Made by a program: the position numbers and the translations under genes
Shown here: positions 1 through 12,539 of the stretch, piece after piece
Numbering within the stretch: position 1 is the stretch's first letter
How the letters are laid out: every line of letters begins with the position of its first letter
The notes under the pieces: generated by a model
The model's database searches: none
What the model was told of the DNA's origin: nothing
What the model saw: only the letters and a program-made list of their open reading frames with translations
DNA from: Aquatica leii
Lineage: Eukaryota; Arthropoda; Insecta; Coleoptera; Lampyridae
Direction of reading: 5' to 3'
NCBI GenBank assembly: GCA_035610365.1
Contig: CM069432.1
Span: forward strand, 179,227,027 to 179,291,026
Length of the DNA stretch: 64,000 nt

Positions 1-3000
1 GCAAACCTTCTTTGTCTCACTTTAAAAAATTAGGAAAAAGAGTTATCTTTTATATTTTCTTAATTTATATCTATTTTTGGTTTGTTTTTAGAACAAGTCT
101 CTAGTGATCCAATTTCCAACATTTTTTAAATTTTACATTTATGTTTTTCTAATAATTGTACGTAACTATAATTATTTTGTTATTCTTTTTTATTTTTAAA
201 TAAAACTCTTAACCATGTTTTCGAAAACGATTCTAAAAACTGTTTTGGTTATAATAAATATTGCTGAACGAACATTTTTTTAGATGCCAGTTTTTACAGT
301 GCTTCTAAAAGTTTTTTTTAAGGAATTAAAAACTTTTAAATTTTCTTAAAAGCGCTAATGACAAATGTTTATCCTATTTTCTTAAAGTTATTTTTACCCA
401 AATTCATAAATTGGTATTTATTATTTATTTTTACCTAGATAATTTTTTTAATCTTTATAATAATTTAAATGTTTTCTCTAATTTATATTTTAGATAAAAA
501 ACAATTACAATTGTTTTAATTATATGCTTAATTGTCAGTCATCATAAGGTATTAATTGCAACCAAATACACTAAAATCTTTCCAACAACTAGTTGTGTGC
601 TAACATTAGAAATAGTAATAGAAATATAATCAATGTGTAATGACTAACGTATCAATAATGATAAAGTTAATAAAATAAAATGTGTAACAGTAAATCTTTG
701 TTTAACGTTACATTTTCAATGACATTAGTGAATTCATACAGAATTGTTGTCAATACAGTACAACTAAAACTATTTTAAGATTTTTTTACAAAAGTTTGGT
801 ATAGTTTGTGAAAAAACAGTAATTAAAAGAAATTTATTTCTTGAAAAAGGTCAACTAATTAGTTGACGTTCGTGTGTCATTTTATACACTACGTTAGTTA
901 ATACAGTTTTTTCATTCTATTTTATTATCTACAGCTACAATTATAGTTATAGTACCTACTTTATCAAGGTAACTAAATTTAATAAAAAAATAAAACTACA
1001 CAGACTGTAACAATCAAGTGATATTTACAAACTTTTCAAATGCTTTTTTTAAAGCAAGACTTAAAATTTAGAAAGCTTACTAAAAACTAGAAAAACTAAA
1101 AGTTTCTTACGGAATACTAAAAACAAGTATAGTGGTTTGCAAACACGGTCATTAAATAAAATACTTATAAATAACAAAAAAATACACATGCAAATACGAC
1201 GTTTGTATGAACGTTGCATTTTATTTTAATTGTCCTTGCTGATTAGTAAACTATTCAAATAAGAACCTAATTACGCAAATACCTTATTTTTGCATCGACT
1301 GTAAGGAAATTAATTTTAAAAAAGGTTTAAACGTCTGTTTTAGACGGGAATTAAAACGTCACGCCATTACCTTGACGTCATGTTTCATTAAACAACCGTT
1401 AGATTAAATATTTATTATTGGAAGATATGAAACACAATCAAATTAATGTGAAACGTGGAATTTTATTCAATCTGAATTAAAAATTATACCGAAAACTGCA
1501 GAAGAATTTATTAAGGCTGCTTCTAATAATTTGTTTGTCTTCGAAAACGTCAATTTTAAAATCACTCTAAAGTGCTTGCTGCCAATGAACTAGTCTTACT
1601 ACTGGTATTCAATTGCAACATTCTTGTATATTTTTCGGCAACACCACATTGATAGGCGATTTAAAGTAAACGATATGCCAACTTGCTACTAAAATTGGAA
1701 CTACCGTTGCAACGATAAATTAATGCAGATTAATGCGCAAACTCAATTTGTTTCAATTTTAATTTGAATTTTTCGTATTTATTTCTATCGTTTTTATAAC
1801 TGTAATTTTTTGAGGAATAGGAATCACAATACAGTTTTCATAATTTTTTAAAGTGGGTTCAGACAAAGTGCGCATAACTAATAAATATGGAATTGAAGCT
1901 TGTTGAAAGACATGTCATAAAATTAAAAATTGGAAAAATAGTAACTAAGTACAGCTCAACTCAGCAAACAAGATAGTTGAAAAGGACATACCAGCATTAT
2001 AATAGCTTGTAAGGTACAATTCCAAAAAAAGTATGTGAGCGCTTAATTTAAATGTGTATTGTAGGATGCATATAAATTTATTGTGTGTAGCATAATCAGT
2101 GTGGCTATTTTTTCTTAGCAAAATTAAGAAGGAACAGATCTATAAACAATAATTTTAATTTTATTCAGTATAAGTATACAAGTAGTTACAGAGTATATAT
2201 TTAGTATGCTATCTATTTTAAGTGCTGCTTTTAAACGTACACATTTGTGGATATGCCTAAAATCAAGAGAAACATTCTAATTTTTTTTAAGTTTTCCTAA
2301 TGCGCGAGTTCGGTAGTTCGCTTGTTACCGCCATAGGCGCTGCAATCCTAAATTGAATCCCTTATTACACACACTATTATTTAATTACTGTACGCAAATT
2401 ATGTAAAAGCAGTCGAACAAAAGAACGGCCGCTAAACAGACAAAAAAGCGTGCACTAAGATAGAACTTTTGCCGCATGAGTTAAAAAAAATTATTTTTTT
2501 TGTTTATACGAAAATTTTTGTCACGACGTGTTTGCGCGGCACTTAAATCTTTTGGAATTTTTTGGAAAATAGTATTTTTTTTTATTTTTAAAAAACATAC
2601 ATTTATTATAAACTTAAAAATATTAAATTTTTTGCATTAAAGAAATGTAAAAATATTAGCGATGAATAGATAACCCTATGGTTAAAACCACAAAGTCAGA
2701 AAGTAATACAAGCAACTTTAGTAACGGGTATAACAGTCTTATCTCAAACATTTCCTGACTTTGTGTTTTTGATTTTTTATTTAATTACTTATGCTTATTA
2801 GCTAGATTTTTAGTTTTTAGTTTAATTTTTTTAATTTTAAGTCTGGTTTTGAAAAAGTATTTGATAGTTTAATATTATCACCTACTTGTTACAGCCTGTA
2901 AGTTTATTCTTTTAATAAAATTAGATGACCTGATGAAGTAGGCACTCGTAATCCACAAAACGTTGCTATAAGAAAACACACAAAATAGTGTTTTTTTGTC

Positions 3001-5700
3001 TCTTGTACTTATAAGGGATTTACCAACGTACTTTAATTAAAAACTAAAAAATTTTTATTAATCAAAATTTATCTACAGTTACAATCGTCTTAACTATAGA
3101 TTTTGTAAATAACGTTAAATAAATAAAGCTGGTTTTCTAGTTACATATAACATTTTAATTTTAGTTTTCCCACAATTGCGATGCGTTATTTTAATTCAAT
3201 TTAAGTCAAATAATACCGAGAAAAAATCTCTTTAATAACAGTTTTTAAACGTCAATATATTTACATATTATATTTGAATTTTGTTGTATAATTCTGTACG
3301 ATGCAATTATAACAAAATCTAAAAAACTTAATAAGTTTTTATATGTTGATTTTATAGGTACAGCAATAAATAAATTTAAAAAATGTGTTACATTTAAATG
3401 TTTTTATAAAAAGTTACTGATGGTATGAAGACGTACGAGTGTAATTTTATATGTCGTACCGCTTTATTGACATATAGTGATTTATTACCTACCTTAACTA
3501 AATGCATGTGCATTCGATCTTTTTATATTCTTAGGGCTTTCCTTTTATTTTTTATTACGTTAAAGTGGGAATACATTTGTCAAATAAAAGCTTTTAATAA
3601 ACGTATCTTTCCTAAATAATAGCAAATAAAAGTTGAACGATTGGCAATAACCTTTTGCGAAAAGTTGGGTTGTTCTGTAATTTAGGTAGTGAGGTAAAGT
3701 TAATAGAATTCGATAGAGATAGATAATAAACCAGTGTACAGGATTGTAAGAAATTTAAAAGAACAAAGATGGAATTATAACTTTTCATCAACCGCAATGG
3801 TTTTAATGGTGACCTATAAACGTTATCTTTTTAAGGGACACGTCGTAAAAGTAATGGCCCGTAAAAAATTACCCAGCATAATATCAAAACTTGATGATGC
3901 TTTTATCATATTCTCCGCGCTGCTTCATGTTCAACTATGTTGCAACTTCTTTATGTCACTTCACATCAATGAGAATAATACGTTTACTAACCGCTAATAA
4001 CTACTAAATGAGTAACTTAGTATTATAGTAAACTCATAATATCATCATTTGAATAAAACTATGTAACATATTTGCATTTTAAGTTTCTGGATTATTAATA
4101 TTGGTACAAGGAGTACATTAATTTTTTTAGACAAAAACGTTACGCCATGAAACATAATTAAAAGTTGTTTTAAGAAAGAACCATTTTCCCTAAAACAGTG
4201 TTTAATTATATTAATTTTGTTTTTAAACTGTTAGTAAAAAAGTATTATATAATATAAGAAGACGTAATTTAAATTAATAAATCTTCATACGTTTGTTAAA
4301 TATAATAGAATTTAAAAAAAGTTAAAAACGAATAAAATAAAGTAATAAGTAAGATATTTTTATACAATTTTCAATTACTTTTAATTTAACACAATAATCT
4401 TAATTTGTATAAATTTACGCTAAATAATGTTAGTTTAATAAATTCTTACTTTGGAAAAGTTTGTTGTTTAAAAGTTGCAAGAACGTTGACAATGTGTAAA
4501 AAACAAGAATTTTCTGAAAAACTGTTATTTGTTATTAAAGAAAAAGTAAAAACCATTTGTCCTTTTTGTATTTACATATTAGTAGAAAGAAATTAATTAA
4601 ATCATAATATTGCATTATTCTGTTAGTTACATATTCTATTAAATAACTTTTGTGTTTTTATTTGTGTAAATAAATTTATTTTTGAAATGTTTAGATAAAG
4701 TCAGTATCTAAACTGAATATTTAAAAAAATACTTAATGAACCGTTACGTCTTTTGACATTTTTAGTTTTCTTATTGTTAAACCTATGGTTCTTGTATCCG
4801 GCAAAGCACGCTGTAATTACTACGTAGCACGGTAGTTACTGAATCGACAAGCGTCAATTAATCTCAAGTTATCAAGCATAAATTTGATTGATCAATCTAA
4901 TTTAAAATGTTGATTTATTATTCCCAACTCAATTCAAATCTTAAACTTTTAAACTGTCAAAGTATTTAATTTAATAATATAAATTGATTAATAATTAATT
5001 TTTACATCAATTAAAGTAGTTTTTGTTATTATACATATTTAATTTCCGAACAATTTTTTTCAATTACAGTTGTAATTAGCAAGTAGCAATTATATGATTG
5101 AATTAAGTAAATTAACAAATTTAACTATTAAAAAATGTATAAACATTTTTAAAAACAAGATTACATTAATAAATAATAAATAATATCAAAAAAGCTAATA
5201 GTGAAATATTTTTTTTATTGATAAACAAATGAATAATGCAGCTTTGGCACACAGATTCTAAATGTATTAAAACCATTCATTAAAACTGATGTTTTACAAT
5301 CTGTTAATGATTGTTTAGTTAGTGCAGATTGTTCGTTACCTATTTCAGTTGTCGGAATAGTCTCAAACATTTTTGATAATATAAGAAATAAAGTCAGTAG
5401 ATTGTGTACCTTGTCCGGATTATAAAAGATTATACCAAAAAAAGATGTCAGTACTATAACATAAATAATGTTAAAAAATCAACATTAACACAAATCATGT
5501 AACTAAAATTGTCACTTTGTTAATATTAAGCACATAAATTTTAACAAACAAACTATTGAATGGTGACATTATTTACCACGCCAATAATTAGGCAGTAATA
5601 AAAATGTTGTGTTAGGTTCAATTCTTTTTTTTCAAAACATCCTAAAAATATAATAAATAAACAAATATTTTTTACAGTACTGTAAAACGCAGAACGTTAT
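1..5700. other. AT-rich non-coding stretch
   Basis: I see no coding region, RNA gene or complete element here. Open frames are short and lack family resemblance. The only local structure I noticed is a motif near 2927-2975, where CTGATGAAG is followed by AAAACGTTG, which resembles the end signature of some animal retroelements; it is too weak to name. Confidence 0.6.
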
Positions 5701-5829
5701 TTTATTATTTAGATTTAAATTTTTTTAGCAGCTAGATGACAACAAACTTCAATTTGGATACTTTCGACAATGCAACTGCTAATATCAATGGAGCTACAGT
5801 TGAATTTATTCATTTATTTTATACAACAT

Positions 5830-5899
5830 GTTACGGTCAAATTTTCTTTACGCACGCCTATGTTGTTACGGACGAAATTTTCTTTGCGCACGCCTATGT
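5830..5899. repeat. 35-bp imperfect tandem duplication
   Basis: Two adjacent copies begin at 5830 and 5865. Both read GTTACGG, then a few variable bases, then AAATTTTCTTT, one variable base, and CGCACGCCTATG. The second copy has a one-base insertion relative to the first. It lies in a patch (5.7-7.3 kb) with more C and G than its surroundings, whose identity I could not establish. Confidence 0.75.
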
Positions 5900-6060
5900 A
5901 TTCCGACGTGGAATTAATTTATTGTTTGGACGCCCCCTAACGATCGTTTACGCGTGACTGTCATTTACGACGAGGTCTTCAATCTGAAAACTACATAAAA
6001 TGGCCGGTGAATGGGCGATTGAACGTTTTCTAAACTTATCCACCGTCATGGGGACCAATC

Positions 6061-6081
6061 TATAAGTGTATTACACTTATA
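6061..6081. repeat. 21-bp perfect palindrome
   Basis: The arms TATAAGTGTA and TACACTTATA are exact reverse complements around a single T. No neighbouring gene explains it, so it may be a chance hairpin or part of an element end. Confidence 0.7.
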
Positions 6082-7558
6082 ATTCGTTTGCGTCGTCACC
6101 GGGTAAGATTATAACTCTCATTTATTAAAACTCTGTTGGAATTTCTCGTAATTTGATAGCCGTTCCGCCACGTGCGAGTACTTCGTTCTTAATTGTTAAT
6201 TGTTAATGAGGAATCCATTTCGAATAACAATTTCGTCAAATAAATATTCTCTGAGGCATACGACATATGGCAAAAACCGAATGTACCGAAGTTAACTAAA
6301 AACTGTCGAGATTCTACTCAGGCGGCAGATACCTGCATAAATCACAGAAAAGGGGTATAACAGCATCCGATTTTCGGGTTGTGTTATGTGTGTACTTTAA
6401 AATTTAAGTAATGATTTTGTAGATTTGGATTTCGTGAGATATTAGGTTGACACGATTTGCGATTCAAATTACTTACAGGGTTACGTGTCGAGGAAAGTAC
6501 TTTCTTCACACCAGGGAGAATTCCTGTATTTGTGGTAAGTGCTTTTATATCTTTTCTTTCGTCGTCAACGAGGTTACTCACGAAACTTTCACTAATAGTA
6601 ATTCCGTACTGATTACCGTAATTGTAGTACCATTTAGTTAGTAAATTTGCTTATACTACGTATGCTGTGTCCTACCCTTAATTATTGTGATAATTTAATG
6701 TTAATGCCATACTTATTATCATTGTTTTATTGTCAGTAATGCCATATTACTAATTATGTAAACGATATTTACTACGAACTATTTTTCGCTATCTATTTTA
6801 CTGTAGTTTACTTATGTACGGTGTGTTGCCTATACTACTGGCATTTCTGTAATGAGAAGTCTTATATTCTGTGATAATCATCAGCGATTCTAGATTAAAG
6901 TTGTTATTGTGGTTAGTTATTCTTTTATGACAACATACCTGTTTCTTTGGATCGTCGTTATCTAATAACAGACGCTGGCTACTCGAATAGCCGAGTAGAA
7001 GGGATTACGAACCTAACATAGTGTTACAAGTTTATACCGTTCTGTCCTGAGCAAGATAGAGAATTACTTTGGGATAAGCTCTGGCGCCCTGCAACATCTT
7101 TTCTGTATTTAGTGTGGACCTCCCCTCTCTCCGAATATTGAGAGTTGGCCGTGCAGGTTCGTAAAACACAAAAGCTTGTAACAAACAAAGAAAATGATAA
7201 ATTACCGGTTAGTTTCTTTATGATCTTCAGATCTAACGCTACAAGATTTTTTAAAGAATTAGTTGGAACACACAATTACTGATGCTATTTGAAATATGAT
7301 GTTATCCAAAGTTTGAAAGAAAGAGTTAACACATCTATCGAAGCTGACGGACAACGTATCAAACATCGGTTACAAATTCTAATTAATTCTTATTCTCTAT
7401 TTTTGCTTTACTTGAACAGGTATAATGTTTTTTTTCTTATATCTATGGTAGTTTGTCACCAGTTTTTACTAGGCTAGTCGTCTTTACTTACTGTTTTTGC
7501 CTCGGGTAGCTAGTGGAAATAATTTAATAACTCAATACACCAACTAAATACATATATA

Positions 7559-9810
7559 GTGGGTTGCACAAAAGATAATTCACCATTAATTCGAGTTTAA
7601 TCTTTGATTAAAGCATGATTATCTTTTAATTGTAGTTTAACGGGCCATTAACGGTCAATTAAATATTTAATTGAAGTTGACGTTAATCAGAGATTAACGG
7701 TCAATTAACTATGTATATTTTGGGTTGCACAAAACTATAATCTCCGATTAAACTCTTGTTACATAATATTATCTAATTGGCGATGTTTCGCTGATTAGCC
7801 TATAATTAAAGTTTTTCAATAATAAAAAGTTCAGGATTTACAGTCAAAACTAACTAATAAATTATAGCTACGTTTAATTCAAATTTAGTTTAATACAAAA
7901 TTATTAAAAAAATAATTATGCTGTTTCACTTGTCGCCTTCTTCCTCGAGTAGCTTTGAAGACAGCTTCGCAGCATAAGGTTTATACGCGATAAAGAAAAT
8001 CCTTTTGAATTTTTAAACGACATTGATTTCAAGAAGAGGTTTCGTTTAAATAAGGCCACCATAATAAACTTGGTACATGCAATTAAAGATAGAATCGAAC
8101 CAACAAGCTATCGAAACAAATCCTTTGATGCAAGAGTACAAATATTAATGCTCTATTCAGCATATCACAAATGAAATGGTCAGACTCTCCCAATATATAA
8201 AGATGCCTAGAACTACCGAACAGTTAATGAAAACAAAACAATGGTTCTTTCGCATTTCTGGTTTTCTACGTGTTGTGGGAGCTGTCGATTGCACACATGT
8301 GCATATATAATCAGCCGATAGTCTAAATGCTGAATCGTATCACAAGAGAAAAGGATATTTTAGCGTTAATGTTCAAGCGATTTGCGACGCGGACTTAAAA
8401 TTCATGCATTTTATTGTGTATTAGCCAGGATCAGTACACAACAGTATTATTTTCAATAAATCTCTTCTTCCGGTTGAATTTTGCATCGGAAGATATGGCA
8501 ACGGTTACCTATTAGGTGATAGTGAATCCATGTAATCCTCATCTGCTTACATCCCGCAAATGCCAGTGAAGTAGCACAAAGCAAAGCACATATTATGATA
8601 AGTAATATCATAGAAATGTTCTTTGAAGTTTTGCAGAGAGGATTTTCTTGCTTGCAATATGGTTGCCGACTCTTAATTAGCATAATAATCTTATTGCAAT
8701 AGTTTTTAATATGCAAAATGTTTAAAAACAACATTTTTTTGTAATTTTTTATTTATAAAACTAATACTGTGCTTTATATTTTTTTAAACTTGATTAAATA
8801 ATATTACATCTTTCAATTGACAGTTTATAATTTTTTGCTTTTGAAATTTTTCTTATAAATAACTCGGGAGGAGTTGCCACAGGATCTGCAGTAAATAGGA
8901 ATGTGCGAAAGACAAGAATACGAGATAATCCAGGTTGAGGTTCAGCCACATGAAATGATTCTCATTTGCCCATTTTTACTAAGGATACAAATTAATATTA
9001 TATTTCATTATAATTCTCTCCCAATTTACCCAAATAGTAAGCTGTAAAAGAATTCAAAGCAATTTCTAGGTGGCTCACTTTGGTATGCAATGTTCGCCAG
9101 CAAAACCTCCTGATCAGCAGTTATTAAAAGGTCGAAAACTCTACGAGAAACAAATTTTTTCATCATACATAGTACAACTTTTAAGTCCTTGCTTACATGT
9201 CCTGTTTCACAGATCCGTTTTATCTTCAGTTTCATATATACAAACAAAGTTTCAGGTATTTTGCTGTTCGGAGGCCTGTTTTAGTCGATGCATTACATTC
9301 GTTGGTGATGTTTGTTGACACCAAACATTTTTTTTCAACTATAAATCCTTTAGCGAGTTACTCCTTTACATTTTTATCTAAAGTAAATGATAAAAGGAAT
9401 TAAGCAAGAAATTTTATAGAATTAGAAATTTTTTATCGGTAAACATAAAATAAAACTTAGTTATCTATACAGAAGCAATATTTTTCATAATGATAATATA
9501 ACTATTTATAAAAAATCGTCAATAATATAGTAATATCATTGCAATACTCACTTTACTACAATATTTATTATTCTTTCTTAAATTAAGTAAATATTTGTAA
9601 ATAACCTCTTTTTTGGTAGTCCTTTTTGTTTCATAAACTGACATTAAAACGCGCGGTTGTCAAGTTGACTAGCAGTTAATGGTCCATTAACTAATGGACC
9701 GTTAATCATAGATTAAATTGTTTTGTGCAACGCAATTGAGTGTTAATCAACCATCATCTTTAATCGACGATTAGTAAATCGCCAATTAACTAGACTTTTG
9801 TGCAACCAGC
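7559..9810 (+). mobile_element. PIF/Harbinger-type DNA transposon, degenerate
   Basis: The ends are inverted repeats: GTGGGTTGCACAAAAG at 7559-7574, and at 9795-9810 a sequence whose complement reads GCTGGTTGCACAAAAG. Both are flanked by TATA, compatible with a short A/T target-site duplication. Inside lies a plus-strand Harbinger transposase pseudogene. Both ends also carry an inner copy of the terminal motif (GGGTTGCACAAAA at 7722, TTTTGTGCAAC at 9721) and subterminal repeats of the type TTAACGGTCAATTA. The stretch 8.73-9.79 kb holds no second ORF that I recognise, although many Harbinger elements carry a Myb-like gene there. Confidence 0.85.
7992..8701 (+). pseudogene. Harbinger (HARBI1-like) transposase pseudogene
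   Basis: This is a DDE-type transposase relic that once cut and joined its host transposon. Translation across several frames gives, in order: an N-terminal helical segment (ENPFEFLNDIDFKKRFRLNK, then YRNKSFDARVQILM from about 8010); the block FRISGFLRVVGAVDCTHVHI with the first catalytic Asp at about 8287; ESYHKRKGYFSVNVQAICDA; a PGSVHNS block; YGNGYLLGDS with the second Asp at 8518; and SNIIEMFFEVLQRGFSCLQY with the catalytic Glu at 8613. These match the HARBI1 family motifs DCTH, GDSGY and RNTVERxFG. The helix region between about 8160 and 8180 is deleted, and in-frame stops and frameshifts are present, so it cannot make protein. Family assignment is firm. Confidence 0.85.
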
Positions 9811-10159
9811 TATATGTATTTATATGTATATGTATTTACTTTTTATTCACAAAAGTTCAGCTCCAGGTGTGTAAGCGAATACGGTGAGAGGATCTCGGAA
9901 AATATTTTACCGGAGACTGGTCATGGAAAAACAGGTGCCGGGGAAGCTGGTGCATCGGGTTTTATAACCAACTTCGTCTCGCTTGATTGCGTCCATAAAA
10001 GAGATCTCCGGGTGCCTCGTCACAAAGTCTGTAGGTGTATACCTCGCAAGGGTACAGTTTATACACATTAATTGTCGAATTGTTTCCCAATTTTCTTACA
10101 ATTACAATACTGGATTATGAATCAGTACATATCATTCCCTCTTGAGATAACTTGGGTGT

Positions 10160-10970
10160 AAGCTAGGGTGAACGAAAGATGGCTTGTACTTACGATTGCT
10201 TTGTGTACTTTTTTCTTATCCGATTGTATTTCTTGTCTGTTGACGATATGTCCAAGGTATTTAAGTTTCGTTTGACAAAATAAAAACGTATCTTCTTGTA
10301 TTCATAGGCCGTCCGTAGTCATTGAAATACTTCTTAGAAGTTGTTGAGGTGTTCTTGAAAATTATATCCAAGAATGATTATGTTATCAAGGTACGCAAAA
10401 GCGTTGGTTTCCATCTCGGGCCTAAACACTTCGTTTAGAGAGCGTTGAAAGGTTGCTAAAACCGAGTGTAACGCAAATGACATGACTCTAAACTGAAAAT
10501 GTCCCTTTCCAGGTACAGTAAATGCGGTCGATTTTCGGGTTGTAAGGGAATTTTCCAATATCCGTCTCAAAAGTCAAAAATGCTAATGTACTTTGTTTCT
10601 CGTAATTTATCCAGAATCCTTTGAATGAACGGTATCGGGTAGGCGTTTTTTACTGTCATCTTGTTTATCTAGCTAAAGCTAATGCAAAATCGATACTTGC
10701 CTGTCGATTCTTTCACCAACACAATCAGCAAGTTCTATAGGCTACGGAACGGTTCATTGACTAGTAATAGCATTTTGTCTACTTTCCATGGCGGGGTTCC
10801 TTGAATAATATCTTTGTTTCAGGGGTTCGTTTCCAGTTTTGAACACAATGTGATGAGTTACAGCTACGGCTAGACCGGTTATTTGCTTGAACTGAGCTAA
10901 TTCAATTGTAGACATTTTGGTTCGCGCTCGAGTTACATGTACCAAAAATTCACAATGTCTGAACAAACCG
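10160..10970 (-). pseudogene. Ty3/gypsy reverse transcriptase fragment
   Basis: The minus strand encodes the palm and finger part of a Ty3/gypsy RT. From high to low coordinate: a segment with GNEPLKQRYYSRNPAME (about 10754-10870); a KYRFCI block and NKMTVKNAYPIPFIQRILDK (about 10600-10720); a block in place of the usual TLDL/DGYW region; then the longest open piece (10570-10334) with TAFTVPGKGHFQFRVMSF and AFAYLDNIIIL. The catalytic YLDD is changed to YLDN, so the enzyme would be dead even without the stops and frameshifts. Weaker similarity continues to about 10160 (a KYLGH-like block). No RNase H or integrase is recognisable below it. Confidence 0.85.
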
Positions 10971-11040
10971 ACGTCATGCCAGAGGACGCTTGCAAAGTCG
11001 ACGCATCAATCATTTAGATCTGTAATATGAAAATAAAGAA

Positions 11041-11580
11041 TTAATGAACCGATTAAAAATCTGCAGATTAGATGCAACCGGAGGAGTAAACGAGTTAAAA
11101 ACAAGATTGATCAAATTCATACGCACCGGCGAAGTGTCATGACGACGCTACCTACCTACCCTAAAAACCACGAAACTTCTTGACCGACATCACCAAACTC
11201 CGTACTGCCTGTACCAGGATCTACGACAGCACCGGCCACAGGAAGTTGAACCACCCAACTATGCAACTGTATACAATAATGGGGAATCAAATTCGACGGC
11301 AAAGCCGATCCTATTTTATTTTTCCAAAGCGTTGAAACCGTCCTACAGAATCTCAGGCGCAATGCTTACTCCAGGCACTGCCGGAATTATTTAAAAAAGA
11401 GATATTGCTTTGATATAAAAATAATAAACTGCAGTGGACCCGGTGAGAAGATTTTGTAAGTCAGTTCCAATTACAGTTTGTAAGACGTCGATACAGATAT
11501 CAGTTAGAAGAAGCAATACGCAATCACCTGCAAAACGATGGAGAAAACGCCAGTGAGTTCATCAACGTATTGTAATAGGT
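11041..11580 (+). pseudogene. Ty3/gypsy gag fragment with SAP-like start
   Basis: Plus-strand gag relic of an LTR retrotransposon. The first about 33 residues (11041-11143) read MNRLKICRLDATGGVNELKT and onward, a SAP-type helix-turn-helix as found at the front of many arthropod gypsy gag proteins. After a frameshift comes an IKFDGKADPILFF-like block (about 11285-11325). A capsid segment follows from about 11430, containing EDFVSQFQLQF, RYQLEEAIRNHL and ENASEFINVL, close to the Retrotrans_gag consensus. It has at least one in-frame stop. It lies on the opposite strand to the RT fragment at 10.2-11.0 kb, so the two are either different insertions or one rearranged element. Confidence 0.75.
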
Positions 11581-12032
11581 TAATATTTTAGTTAGCTTAA
11601 TTAGTTTAGGGTTTAAGATAGTGTAGGTGTTGTGCAAAAGTAAAAAAACCGGGAGTGTCTCTTTGCACGTGTCTAGACAGTAAACATTAAGCGATTAACG
11701 GTGCGGGTCTACACGAAAGTAGTAAAGCGATGCTTTCGGTGTCAAATTATTAATTAAACTTAACGTTTAGTAAACATACTTTAAGTGAAGGTTACCAAAG
11801 TTTTAGTTTTGATCAATTTATTTATAATCAATTGAACTATTCAATCAACACAGTTGGATCTACGGTAAACGTGACGCTAAACTTATTGTGCTACTTTCGC
11901 GAATTAACTCTGGAGAGCCAGGAACAGTTATACCAAAAGTAATCGATTTAATTTTTCTTTAATTTTGTTAATTAATGTTTTGGTTTGGTTTAAGTTCGAT
12001 ATATACATTTTGCATTGTAATTTCTATTACTA

Positions 12033-12154
12033 TTAATTAGAGGAGTATCACTTGTTCACAAACCCGTAGCGAGACAAGAGGTGTTATCTCATGTAAAGCC
12101 GCGTATTAAATTTTATTTTAAAAAATTTAAATGCAGCACGAGAAGGTGTTACAT
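12033..12154 (+). repeat. Direct repeat, left copy (LTR-like)
   Basis: Pairs with 13529-13662. Shared blocks are AACCCGTAG, TTATCT, ATTTTAAAAAATT and GAGAAGGTGTTACAT. The right copy has an extra GC-rich insertion. The pair brackets a gag-like pseudogene, as LTR remnants would, but TG...CA ends are not evident. Confidence 0.6.
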
Positions 12155-12539
12155 GTCGCTCAACGTTCGGCACGAAACGCGTTGATTATTTAAAAATTAA
12201 ATAATTTGTTGTTTTCGTTGATTTAAAACAAAGGTAGTTTGTAATTTTGTAGTTTATTTGATTGTTTCTTTGCACTTTAGGGTTGAAAACATCTGTTTCA
12301 AATATTATATTTGTAAGAAGGAAGTACTAATGTTTCACTTTTAACACGGTTGATTTCGTTTCGAAAAGCATTGCACAATAAAACAAGGTCACTTAAGTTA
12401 AAAGAATAACTATAATTTATTATTTTACTAGCTTTGCATTCGTCAATTAAACTAACTAAAACAATAACAACTGAACAAAGTATTGGCAGTGTTGAAGCTC
12501 TTGAGGATCAAAAAGAGCAACTTGATGTAACAAATTAAA

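Noticed and set aside
7079-7093. TGGCGCCCTGCAAC, resembling a retroelement primer-binding site
   Set aside because: No LTR-like TG...CA segment ends just before it and no gag similarity follows; the match to a tRNA end is only 8 bases.
8453-8734. 93-codon minus-strand frame
   Set aside because: It is the shadow of the Harbinger transposase pseudogene, whose conserved motifs are on the plus strand.
9814-10071. 85-codon plus-strand frame with GC-richer composition
   Set aside because: No gypsy RNase H or other domain could be read on either strand; identity stays open and it is not called as a gene.
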